A stretch of DNA of 32,109 nucleotides from CAZEWZ01 sp964516765 (GTDB lineage: Bacteria > Bacteroidota > Bacteroidia > Flavobacteriales > UBA7430). Of the stretch, positions 15,893 to 23,597 are shown one piece after another. The notes beneath the pieces were generated by a model. That model was not told where the DNA came from and searched no databases. It saw only the letters and a program-made list of their open reading frames with translations. Each line of letters starts with the position of its first letter. The stretch's first letter is position 1. Made by a program: the position numbers and the translations under genes. The DNA lies in assembly GCA_964516765.1 (NCBI GenBank), contig CAZEWZ010000022.1:1-32109 (forward strand). The letters run 5' to 3'.

Positions 15893-16711
15893 ATGAGAAA
15901 GAATGAAGATATGTCGTTTTTAGATCATTTGGGAGTTCTTAGAGGACATCTTATAAGATCTTTAATCGCTGTTTTTTTATTCAGTGTGCTCTGTTTTTTA
16001 AATAAAAAGATTCTTTTTGATCAACTTTTATTGGCTTCTAAAGAGCCTGATTTCATCACCTATGTTTTTCTTTGTAAAATTTCAGAATTTTTACATTTGG
16101 GTGATGTCTTGTGTATTACTGAACAGCCATTCATTTTAATGAATGTGAATATGTCAGGACAATTTACTATGCATCTCTGGGTAGCTTTTTTGGCTGGGGT
16201 TATTATTGCCTTTCCTTATCTGATTTGGGAACTATGGTGCTTTATTAAACCTGCACTAAACGCTAAGGAGTCCACATACACCTCAAGTGTTGTCTTTGTC
16301 GTATCTTTTCTCTTTATATTGGGTATAAGTTTTGGTTACCTAATGATAGCTCCCTTGTCCGTTAATTTCTTGGGAAGTTATCAAGTAAGTGAATTGGTGT
16401 CAAATCAAATCAATCTTAGCTCTTTTATTAGCACTGTAACTACTATAACTTTTGCATGTGGTTTGATATTTCAATTACCTGTAATCGTCTACTTTTTAAC
16501 TAGTATAGGTTTATTGACTCCGGAAGTAATGAGGAAATATCGTTCACACTCTATTGTAGGTGCTCTTATAATTTCTTCCATTATTACTCCACCAGACTTA
16601 TCTAGCCAAATATTGGTTTCCTTACCCTTGTTTTTCCTTTATGAAATGAGTATCTATATTTCTAAGTTTGTTATTAAAAAATCTGAAAGTAAAAATGAAG
16701 TTACGCGCTGA
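15893..16711 (+). CDS. tatC: Sec-independent protein translocase TatC
   Basis: The receptor subunit of the twin-arginine translocase in the inner membrane. 272 residues, six hydrophobic segments. Family landmarks: the N-terminal DMSFLDHLGVLRGHLIRS amphipathic segment, YLIWELWCFIKPAL before the third segment, FGYLMIAPLSVNFLGSY, FACGLIFQLPVIVYFLTSIGLLTPEVMRKYR, and SSIITPPD. The first periplasmic loop has an insertion compared with E. coli, as is usual in Bacteroidota. No tatA/B is nearby. lptB begins 17 bases before its stop, so translation is coupled. Confidence 0.94.
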   Translation: MRKNEDMSFLDHLGVLRGHLIRSLIAVFLFSVLCFLNKKILFDQLLLASKEPDFITYVFLCKISEFLHLGDVLCITEQPFILMNVNMSGQFTMHLWVAFLAGVIIAFPYLIWELWCFIKPALNAKESTYTSSVVFVVSFLFILGISFGYLMIAPLSVNFLGSYQVSELVSNQINLSSFISTVTTITFACGLIFQLPVIVYFLTSIGLLTPEVMRKYRSHSIVGALIISSIITPPDLSSQILVSLPLFFLYEMSIYISKFVIKKSESKNEVTR

Positions 16712-17420
16712 AAATATAATTAAATATTATAAAGACCGACCTGTTGTTAAGGGGGTAACTTTAGAGGTAAATCAAGGAGAAATTGTTGGTCTTTTAGGTC
16801 CTAATGGTGCTGGGAAAACAACTTCATTTTATATGATTGTAGGTCTAGTAAAACCTAGCTCTGGAAAAGTTTTTTTGGATGGTGAAGATATCACTAATGA
16901 CCCCATGTATCTTAGAGCAAAAAAAGGTTTGGGTTATTTAGCTCAAGAAGCTTCCGTATTTCGTAAACTCTCAGTCGAAGAAAATATTATGGCTGTTCTA
17001 GAAATGACTTCTCTTGGAAAACAAGAACAAGCACAGAAGTTAGAAGAATTATTAAGCGAATTTGGCCTTCATTCGCTAAGAAAAACAAGAGGAGACCTTC
17101 TTTCTGGAGGAGAACGAAGAAGAACTGAAATTGCTAGAGCATTGGCTGTTAATCCGAAGTTTATTCTATTGGATGAACCCTTTGCAGGGGTCGATCCTAT
17201 TGCCGTTGAAGACATTCAATCTATTGTGACTAAATTGAAACAGAAAAATATCGGAATATTGATAACTGACCATAATGTCCAGGAAACACTCTCAATTACT
17301 GATAGAGCTTACCTATTATTTGAAGGTGATATTTTGAAGGCCGGAACTGCGGAAGAATTGGCCGCAGATGAGCAAGTCAGACGAGTTTATTTGGGTCAAA
17401 ATTTTGTTCTTAGAGAATAG
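16695..17420 (+). CDS. lptB: LPS export ABC transporter ATP-binding protein LptB
   Basis: The cytoplasmic ATPase that drives lipopolysaccharide extraction through LptFG. 241 residues: Walker A GPNGAGKT (35-42), Q-loop YLAQEASVFRKLSVEENI, signature LSGGE (136-140), Walker B FILLDEPFAGVDP (D160-E161) and H-loop ITDHNVQETL. ATG 16695 overlaps the tatC end by 17 bases; the frame also opens upstream inside tatC, but homologues start at MKLRAENI. Converges on pssA with a 4-base gap. Confidence 0.95.
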   Translation: MKLRAENIIKYYKDRPVVKGVTLEVNQGEIVGLLGPNGAGKTTSFYMIVGLVKPSSGKVFLDGEDITNDPMYLRAKKGLGYLAQEASVFRKLSVEENIMAVLEMTSLGKQEQAQKLEELLSEFGLHSLRKTRGDLLSGGERRRTEIARALAVNPKFILLDEPFAGVDPIAVEDIQSIVTKLKQKNIGILITDHNVQETLSITDRAYLLFEGDILKAGTAEELAADEQVRRVYLGQNFVLRE

Positions 17421-17424
17421 GTAA

Positions 17425-18111
17425 TTATTTCGAATCGTGATTAAAGAACAATACCGAAGTAGCCAAATAAGATAGTACAAGTAAAGGAACTGCTGAAAAT
17501 CCAATTCCTATCAGGAGAATTAATGCTAGGGCTAAGAAATTAAATCTTAAAGTATTCTCTGAGTACCTTGTATTCTCGAATTTAAAAGAGAATAATGTTA
17601 GTTTAGAAACTAGAGACCATGACAGTACCAGAGTAAAAAAGAGTATTATTTCCGGCATTTGGACTATACTTGCAATTATAGTCTCTGATTGAAAATGTAT
17701 AATCAATGGAAAGGAACCAAAAAACAGACTATTCGCAGGAGTTGGTAATCCAATAAAATTATTCTCTTGTCTATCATCAATGTTAAATTTAGCAAGTCGG
17801 TAGGCAGAACAGATTGGAATTAATAATGCTATAAAGGAAAACTTATTTTGTGTGGAGTTTTCTAGAAGATGAAAAACTAGGGCACCTGGGACTAATCCAA
17901 AACTGATAAGATCTGCCAAAGAGTCAAGNNNNNNNNNNTCACTACTTACAGATAACCATCTTGCTGCTGCACCATCAAAAAAATCAAATAAGCCAGACAG
18001 TGCAATTAGATAGGCAGCTTCTAGCAATTGTCCATTAAACGCCATGTGTAATGCAATACAACCACAAATAAGATTTGAGATTGTAAGTAGATTGGGTATG
18101 AATTTTCGCAT
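17425..18111 (-). CDS. pssA: CDP-diacylglycerol--serine O-phosphatidyltransferase
   Basis: Makes phosphatidylserine, the precursor of phosphatidylethanolamine, in the inner membrane. 228 residues, multi-pass. It begins IPNLLTISNLICGCIA and carries the CDP-alcohol phosphotransferase motif D(x)2DG(x)2AR...G(x)3D(x)3D as FDFFDGAAARWLSVSS....LDSLADLISFG. Ten unknown bases (17929-17938) hide four residues of this motif including the conserved Gly, yet the frame stays open and the spacing to LDSLAD is right. No psd gene is in the window. Confidence 0.92.
   Translation of the reverse strand: MRKFIPNLLTISNLICGCIALHMAFNGQLLEAAYLIALSGLFDFFDGAAARWLSVSSXXXXLDSLADLISFGLVPGALVFHLLENSTQNKFSFIALLIPICSAYRLAKFNIDDRQENNFIGLPTPANSLFFGSFPLIIHFQSETIIASIVQMPEIILFFTLVLSWSLVSKLTLFSFKFENTRYSENTLRFNFLALALILLIGIGFSAVPLLVLSYLATSVLFFNHDSK
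17929..17938. other. Ten-base N run (assembly gap or masked bases)
   Basis: Undetermined bases within the pssA active-site motif. The length agrees with the protein family's spacing, so the true gap is probably close to 10 bases. Confidence 0.95.
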
Positions 18112-18118
18112 CTAAACT

Positions 18119-18126
18119 TATATTTG
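18119..18126 (+). promoter_or_regulatory. -7 element of lnt
   Basis: TATATTTG matches TAnnTTTG. TTG at 18092-18094 lies 24 bases upstream as a possible -33. The start would fall near 18132, before either candidate start codon of lnt. Confidence 0.6.
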
Positions 18127-18166
18127 TAGCAAATTAAAGCAATTTATTGTGATTGAATTGGAAAAA

Positions 18167-19756
18167 ATGAGATTCTTAAAGTTTACAGGCGCATGTTTTT
18201 TATCTGCTATCCTATTTTTTATTTCTTGGCCACCAAATGGCTATACAGGACTGATTTTCATCTCGTTTGTTCCGCTTCTATATTTAGTTTTAAATTTTGA
18301 TAAGCACAGGTCAAAGCTTGCAGTATTTACTTTGTTTTTATATTTACTTGCTGCATTTTTTCTGATTAATTTTTCATTGACATCTTGGGTTATGAATGCC
18401 CATTGGGGTGGGGGTCTATTTGCTTCTCTGTTAAATACCTTTTTAATGTCTTCGGTGTTTATTTTGGTTTATTTTGTCAACAGATACAAGGGATTAAAGC
18501 ATGCCTATATTTCTCTATCTGTATTTTGGTTGTCTTTCGAATACCTTCACCTGAACTGGGAATTGAGTTGGCCATGGATGAGTTTAGGAAATGTTTTTTC
18601 AGAACAAATTTTTTGGATACAATGGTATGAATATACAGGGGTGCTTGGTGGCTCTTTATGGATTTTATTGGTTAATATTTTAGTGCATTTTTCTCTCACT
18701 TCTTTTTTTAAGAAAAGAACTATTTCAAGGCCTTTATTTATTCTTTTGATTGTATTGATTGTGCCGATAGTTTACTCCACATTTATTTTTATTGAATCTA
18801 AAGATTTGAAAGGGGAAATTTTAAAAGTGGTTGTTATTCAGCCTAACTTTGATCCACATATTGAAAAATTTAATATCTCTCAAGATCAACAAATTAAATC
18901 TGTAGAATTACTCTTAGATTCTATTTGGTATAAAGAACCAGAGTTAATTGTACTTCCTGAAACTTTTCTAACTGATTGGATTTGGGAATCACGTATCGAA
19001 AATTCAAGTGCTATAAAACGAATGCGCTCTTGGCTAAATGATTATCCTGAAACTCAAATTCTTACCGGAGCTTCTACTGGGAAGGTTGTTTATGATATTA
19101 ATCTTTTAGGTCCAAGTGTCCGAAGAAGCAAGTCTGGAACTTGGTATGAGGTATTTAATACTGCACTTCTAGTATCTCAACAAGAATCCACGCAGATACA
19201 CCATAAGTCTAAGCTAGTTCCGGGTGCAGAAATGACTCCTTTCTCAAGTTTATTTAAACCATTTCTTGATCTGTTTCCCATAGAAATTGGAGGGGAGATT
19301 GGTAATTTCGGTGTGAATGATTCTCTATTTAATTTAAATTCCATGCATGGTGACTTTGCCCCTTTAATTTGTTACGAGTCTGTATTTGGAGAATATGTCA
19401 GTAGATTTGCTTTTAAGCATGCTCAGTGGATCTGTATTATTACAAATGACGGATGGTGGGGAAATTCATACGGACATCAGCAACACCTTTCCTATGCAAG
19501 ACTTAGAGCTATAGAATGTAGAAAGAGTGTTGTTAGGTCAGCCAATACAGGAATTAGTGCATTAATCCTTCCTAATGGAACTATTTCTAGTCAACTTGCC
19601 TATGGCGAAGCTGGGGTTTTAGAGGGAGAGATTGTGAAATCTGAATTAATTACTTTTTACTCTGTTCATGGAGATTATTTGGGAAGGCTTGCATCTTTTT
19701 TAGCATTTATATATCTTTTACAATTGATAATTACCAACTTAAAAAAAAATAAATGA
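18167..19756 (+). CDS. lnt: Apolipoprotein N-acyltransferase
   Basis: Adds the third acyl chain to lipoproteins at the inner membrane. About 529 residues: hydrophobic N-terminal segments (MRFLKFTGACFLSAILFFISWPP...), then a nitrilase domain with the triad Glu (~265, LIVLPETFLTDW), Lys (~347, HHKSKLVPGAEMTPF) and Cys (~402, APLICYESVFGEY). ITNDGWWGNSYGHQQH and RSANTGIS are conserved. A GTG at 18149 could add six residues; ATG 18167 fits family starts. Its TGA overlaps the ATG of the next gene (ATGA), so lnt heads a lnt, MbnP-like, PNGase F-like run. Confidence 0.93.
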   Translation: MRFLKFTGACFLSAILFFISWPPNGYTGLIFISFVPLLYLVLNFDKHRSKLAVFTLFLYLLAAFFLINFSLTSWVMNAHWGGGLFASLLNTFLMSSVFILVYFVNRYKGLKHAYISLSVFWLSFEYLHLNWELSWPWMSLGNVFSEQIFWIQWYEYTGVLGGSLWILLVNILVHFSLTSFFKKRTISRPLFILLIVLIVPIVYSTFIFIESKDLKGEILKVVVIQPNFDPHIEKFNISQDQQIKSVELLLDSIWYKEPELIVLPETFLTDWIWESRIENSSAIKRMRSWLNDYPETQILTGASTGKVVYDINLLGPSVRRSKSGTWYEVFNTALLVSQQESTQIHHKSKLVPGAEMTPFSSLFKPFLDLFPIEIGGEIGNFGVNDSLFNLNSMHGDFAPLICYESVFGEYVSRFAFKHAQWICIITNDGWWGNSYGHQQHLSYARLRAIECRKSVVRSANTGISALILPNGTISSQLAYGEAGVLEGEIVKSELITFYSVHGDYLGRLASFLAFIYLLQLIITNLKKNK

Positions 19757-20514
19757 CACGTAAATTATATTATTTTCTAGCTTCTTTATTGTTCGTGATT
19801 TGTCTGATACTTTCTTGTGAAGAAGATCCTGAGATTCATGATTTTGAAATTGCACCTCTACAGATTTATTTAAGAACCAATATTAATGGAGCTCCTTTTT
19901 TAATGAATATGCCAGTTTACACCGACCACATTGGCCGAACTTATCAAGTAGAATTATTGAAATTTTACTTATCTAACTGGTTTCTTGAAAAAAATAATGG
20001 TTTGATGGTAGAGCTTGCTGATGTTTGTTTACTAGATTATTCCAATGACAGTCTTCTAGTAATTAATACCACTTTAGATACTGGGCAGTATGTACAACTT
20101 CATTTTGGTCTAGGTTTGGACCCCTCTTTGAATGCTTCAGATCCGGTGAGTTTTGTGAGTTCTCATCCGCTTAGTATTGCTCAAAATACTTATTGGACTT
20201 GGTCTAGTAAATACAAGTTTTTTATGTTGGAGGGTCGTGTAGCATTGTTAGATAATACGATTCCTGATCAAATTTTTTCCTATCATTCTGGATTTGATAC
20301 TTTATATAGAGAAATAAATCTTCCTCTTGATGATTTTTTTATAGGGTCTGAGGGCGCTTTCATTTCACTTGAAATGGATTTAGGTAAGGTAATAAATGGT
20401 TCAGCTGGTACTATTAATCTTGTTGAAAATAGCTTTTCTCATTCCATTGAAAACTTTGAAATTGTTGAAACTTTATCAGATAATATTTTAGATGCATTTT
20501 CCATTATTGATTAA
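19753..20514 (+). CDS. MbnP-like lipoprotein
   Basis: 253 residues with lipoprotein signal (LILSC, Cys22, then EEDPE). The mature part resembles the MbnP-like domain: LQIYLRTNINGAPFLMNMPVYTDHIGRTYQVELLKFYLSNW, GQYVQLHFGLGLDPSLNAS, YWTWSSKYKFFMLEG and IFSYHSGFDTLY. MbnP is known from copper-acquisition loci, usually next to the di-heme enzyme MbnH. No MbnH or heme motif (CxxCH) is in the neighbourhood, so a copper role is not supported here. It overlaps lnt by four bases and leads directly into the PNGase F-like gene. Confidence 0.7.
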   Translation: MTRKLYYFLASLLFVICLILSCEEDPEIHDFEIAPLQIYLRTNINGAPFLMNMPVYTDHIGRTYQVELLKFYLSNWFLEKNNGLMVELADVCLLDYSNDSLLVINTTLDTGQYVQLHFGLGLDPSLNASDPVSFVSSHPLSIAQNTYWTWSSKYKFFMLEGRVALLDNTIPDQIFSYHSGFDTLYREINLPLDDFFIGSEGAFISLEMDLGKVINGSAGTINLVENSFSHSIENFEIVETLSDNILDAFSIID

Positions 20515-20531
20515 TCCATTAATTGTTTAAA

Positions 20532-22541
20532 ATGAATAAATTATACCTACTTTTTCTTCCTATATCAGTAATGATATTTGCTCAGTCCGATACGATTTCT
20601 GTGCAGTCGCATGACCATATTGATCTTGTATGGAACGGGAATTATGACCAATCTGTAGATTTTCCCGAAGCGAATTCTTATGAAAAAATACTTATGGATT
20701 TCACCATGGGTTGTGCCACTGGTGGATGTTCTCATTGGGATTACACTATTTCCATCTTCTTGATGGAACCTACTGGAAGTCATGACTCTTCTATTGTTTC
20801 TTTGGATACTTTAGACATTGATTCTCTTCATGTTGATACTACTTGGAATGTATATGAGCTCGAAGAAAAATTTGAAATCGGAAGATTGATTACTCCTTAT
20901 GGAAACTATATGGATTGGGATCAACCATCGGATCCCAATGACTTATTTGATGATCAATGGTCACATTCATATATTTTTGACTTAACTGATTTTGCTCCTT
21001 TATTGACTGATTCAGCCGCTACTATTCGTGTACATTACGGAGGGTGGTCTAGTGGTTTTAGTGCTACAGTAGACTTCCATTTTATTGAGGGTATTCCCCC
21101 TAGAAATGTATTGGCAATTGATAATATGTATCCTGTGGGAAGTTATAGTTACGAGAGTTTAGCTGATAATTTTCACATTCCAGATATAAACAAATCATTT
21201 GCAAATGAAGTTAAGGGGCTCGCCATAAAAACTTATGTTTCTGGTCATGGACACGAAGGTCCTCAAAACTGCTGTGAGTGGATTTCTAAACAACATTCCA
21301 TTGCTATCAACGGAGATAATATTTACCAGTGGGATGTTTGGAAGGATTGCGGAATGATTCCTATCTATCCTCAAGGAGGAACTTGGCCATTTGACAGAGC
21401 TGGTTGGTGCCCTGGAACTGCTGTTGATTTGCAGGTATGTGAATTGACAGACTTTGTTGACTTCGCAGAAGAGACTAATTTTGATTACAATGTTCAGGCT
21501 TATGCAAATAATGGAGAACAATCTGGGACTTTTATTGTTTCTAATACCATATTTTCTTTTGGCGATCCTAATTTTAATAATGATATTGAAATTATAGACA
21601 TTATTAAGCCTAGTAAAAAAGATAAATGGAAGCGAATGAATCCTATCTGTTCTAACCCTATGATTGAAATACGCAATAGGGGAGCAGATTATATCAGCTC
21701 CGCATTTATTGAATACGGAGTAGAAGGACAAACCATGTCTACTTATGAATGGACAGGCGCGATAGAGTTCCTACAATCTATTCAGATAGAACTACCTTCT
21801 CCAGATTGGACTGGTGTCACAGAATCGTCAAATTTTATTGCTACTGTTATCATTGAAGATGATGAATACCTAGCCAATAATACGCTTCGCTCTCAAATCG
21901 ATATTCCAGATGTTATTCCAAGTGATTTTGTTTTTGAATTTAAAACTCAGGCCAATTACAATTCGGTTAATCGAGCCGCACAAAGCGCACTATATATATA
22001 CAATGATATGGGACAACTTATTTTTGAGCACTCATCCGGATTTGTTCCAAATACTTGGTACAGAGATACACTGCAATTACCTTTTGGCTGTTATGAACTC
22101 GTTTTCAAAGATTCTGCCCAAAACGGTGTCAATGAGCAATGGTATGATGGAGAATCTAATACTGGAGCTGGAATTGTTCGAATTCGTGAATTAGGTGGTG
22201 GAGTGATTAAAACTTTTCCAGATGATTTTGGTCAACAAATAGATTATAGATTTACTGTTGATTTTCCACTAGAGAGTAATACCACAGATAAACCCTCGTT
22301 TCAATTATTTCCTAATCCTGTAAATGATATTTTGAAGGTTAATCTTTCTTTTGGCTATCCTCAATTAGTAGAGTTAGTTTTACTTAATTCAATCGGTGAA
22401 GAAATTCAACGACGCAGCTTACAAAAATTTATATTGGGTTTTGAACAATTTAATATAAAAGGGTTAGTTTCAGGAAACTATTTTTTAAAGGTTAAAAGTG
22501 AAACTCTCGAAGAACTTAAACAGTTTGTCATCACTAAATAA
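20532..22541 (+). CDS. Peptide-N-glycosidase F-like T9SS cargo protein
   Basis: 669 residues, signal peptide (cleavage near FAQ). The N-terminal part has the PNGase F signature MDFTMGCATGGCSHWDYTISIFL; the second domain has SGHGHEGPQNCCEW, INGDNIYQWDVWKDCG, IPIYPQGGTWPFDRAGWCPG. PNGase F removes N-glycans by cleaving the GlcNAc-Asn amide bond, so a role on host, algal or eukaryotic glycoproteins is plausible. The catalytic acids were not verified position by position. A further beta domain follows (FVFEFKTQANYN...), then a type A T9SS sorting domain of about 75 residues (FQLFPNPVNDILKV ... GNYFLKVKSETLEELKQFVITK). Start ATG 20532 rather than the TTG at 20523. It sits 17 bases after the MbnP-like gene. 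Confidence 0.85.
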   Translation: MNKLYLLFLPISVMIFAQSDTISVQSHDHIDLVWNGNYDQSVDFPEANSYEKILMDFTMGCATGGCSHWDYTISIFLMEPTGSHDSSIVSLDTLDIDSLHVDTTWNVYELEEKFEIGRLITPYGNYMDWDQPSDPNDLFDDQWSHSYIFDLTDFAPLLTDSAATIRVHYGGWSSGFSATVDFHFIEGIPPRNVLAIDNMYPVGSYSYESLADNFHIPDINKSFANEVKGLAIKTYVSGHGHEGPQNCCEWISKQHSIAINGDNIYQWDVWKDCGMIPIYPQGGTWPFDRAGWCPGTAVDLQVCELTDFVDFAEETNFDYNVQAYANNGEQSGTFIVSNTIFSFGDPNFNNDIEIIDIIKPSKKDKWKRMNPICSNPMIEIRNRGADYISSAFIEYGVEGQTMSTYEWTGAIEFLQSIQIELPSPDWTGVTESSNFIATVIIEDDEYLANNTLRSQIDIPDVIPSDFVFEFKTQANYNSVNRAAQSALYIYNDMGQLIFEHSSGFVPNTWYRDTLQLPFGCYELVFKDSAQNGVNEQWYDGESNTGAGIVRIRELGGGVIKTFPDDFGQQIDYRFTVDFPLESNTTDKPSFQLFPNPVNDILKVNLSFGYPQLVELVLLNSIGEEIQRRSLQKFILGFEQFNIKGLVSGNYFLKVKSETLEELKQFVITK

Positions 22542-22716
22542 GATTCATAATTGAAATAAGCAATATTATGTTTTTAGTACTTTAATAAAGCCTTACATTC
22601 TAATTCAATTCATCTTTAATATGAATAGTTTAGTTGATTCCCCCGTGGATCTAATTGAGGTTAAATAAATATTCTATGGTATATTATTTGTATCGTCAAT
22701 AATTTTTTTGGCAAAA

Positions 22717-22740
22717 AAAAGACTCCAAATGGAGTCTTTT
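22717..22740. terminator. Terminator between the convergent PNGase F-like and SPFH genes
   Basis: AAAAGACTCC/GGAGTCTTTT arms around loop AAAT. The minus-strand exit has eight T, so it is strongest for the sucD-to-SPFH transcript; the plus-strand exit has only four. Confidence 0.88.
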
Positions 22741-22767
22741 CAAAATTTATTCATTGAATATTATTCA

Positions 22768-23580
22768 CTAATCATTTAATATTAGCGGCATAGAGTTTTC
22801 TCCACCTCCGATAATGACCACCTTTGAATTATTAGATTTCGATAATTCAATTGTTGCCTCAATACCACGCATCTTCAAAAGACTAGGTGTTAAAGAACTA
22901 TTAATTATTTTATTTGCTATTGCTTCTCCATCTGCTGCAATCCGTTTTCTTTCAGCTTCAGAAGATTCTTTATCCAATCTGTATCGATAAGCCGCTGCTT
23001 CTTGCTCTTGCTTTAATTTATCATCAATTGCTTGACGAATTTTATCTGGCAGGCGAATTGATCGAATTAATAGTGCCTTTACATCTACATTGTTTTCTGC
23101 TAAAATATTTTGTGTTTCTTCTATAATAGTAGATTCTACTTCATTTCTTTTAGTTGAATAGATTTCCTCAGCGGCATAACGCCCCATTACTTTTCTCGCA
23201 GAAGATCTTACTTCTGGAATTACGAGACGGTCAACATAAGATTTTCCAAATTCTTCATGTAAATATCCAATCTTGAAGTAATTGGGATTAAAACGAACAG
23301 TAATTTCAATATTCATAGAAAGTCCATTCTTATCTAGAATATCCATACTTTCTTCTACTTTTTGTTCTTTAACTTCATAGATATATGCACTATTCCACGG
23401 GGAAATAAAATGAAATCCTGGAGTCAACACGTTATCTTTGTCTAATCCTGATGTGAATTTCCTAAAGATAATCGCTCTTTCTCCAGGTTGAATGGTAAGT
23501 GCAATTTGTGAGCCTAACATTAATATAAATAAGGCTATCGCTCCCACGACAATAACTAATGGATTTACATTTTGATTCAT
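22768..23580 (-). CDS. SPFH/prohibitin-family membrane protein
   Basis: 270 residues. One N-terminal membrane anchor (NPLVIVVGAIALFILMLGSQIALTI), then the SPFH/band 7 domain (PGERAIIFRKFTSGLDKDNVLTPGFHFISPWNSAYIYEVKEQKVEE..., VIPEVRSSARKVMGRYAAEEIYSTKR). An Ala/Glu-rich coiled helix follows (KLKQEQEAAAYRYRLDKESSEAERKRIAADGEA) and the prohibitin-type C-terminus. Such proteins form large ring scaffolds on the inner membrane and can regulate FtsH-type proteases. It is the last gene of the minus-strand cluster, 17 bases after the VWA gene, and is followed by a terminator. Confidence 0.9.
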   Translation of the reverse strand: MNQNVNPLVIVVGAIALFILMLGSQIALTIQPGERAIIFRKFTSGLDKDNVLTPGFHFISPWNSAYIYEVKEQKVEESMDILDKNGLSMNIEITVRFNPNYFKIGYLHEEFGKSYVDRLVIPEVRSSARKVMGRYAAEEIYSTKRNEVESTIIEETQNILAENNVDVKALLIRSIRLPDKIRQAIDDKLKQEQEAAAYRYRLDKESSEAERKRIAADGEAIANKIINSSLTPSLLKMRGIEATIELSKSNNSKVVIIGGGENSMPLILND

Positions 23581-23597
23581 TTTATATGGTTTTTAGG

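Noticed and set aside
21195..21731. 178-codon minus-strand open frame inside the PNGase F-like gene
   Set aside because: A shadow frame with no domain; the plus-strand frame is well supported.
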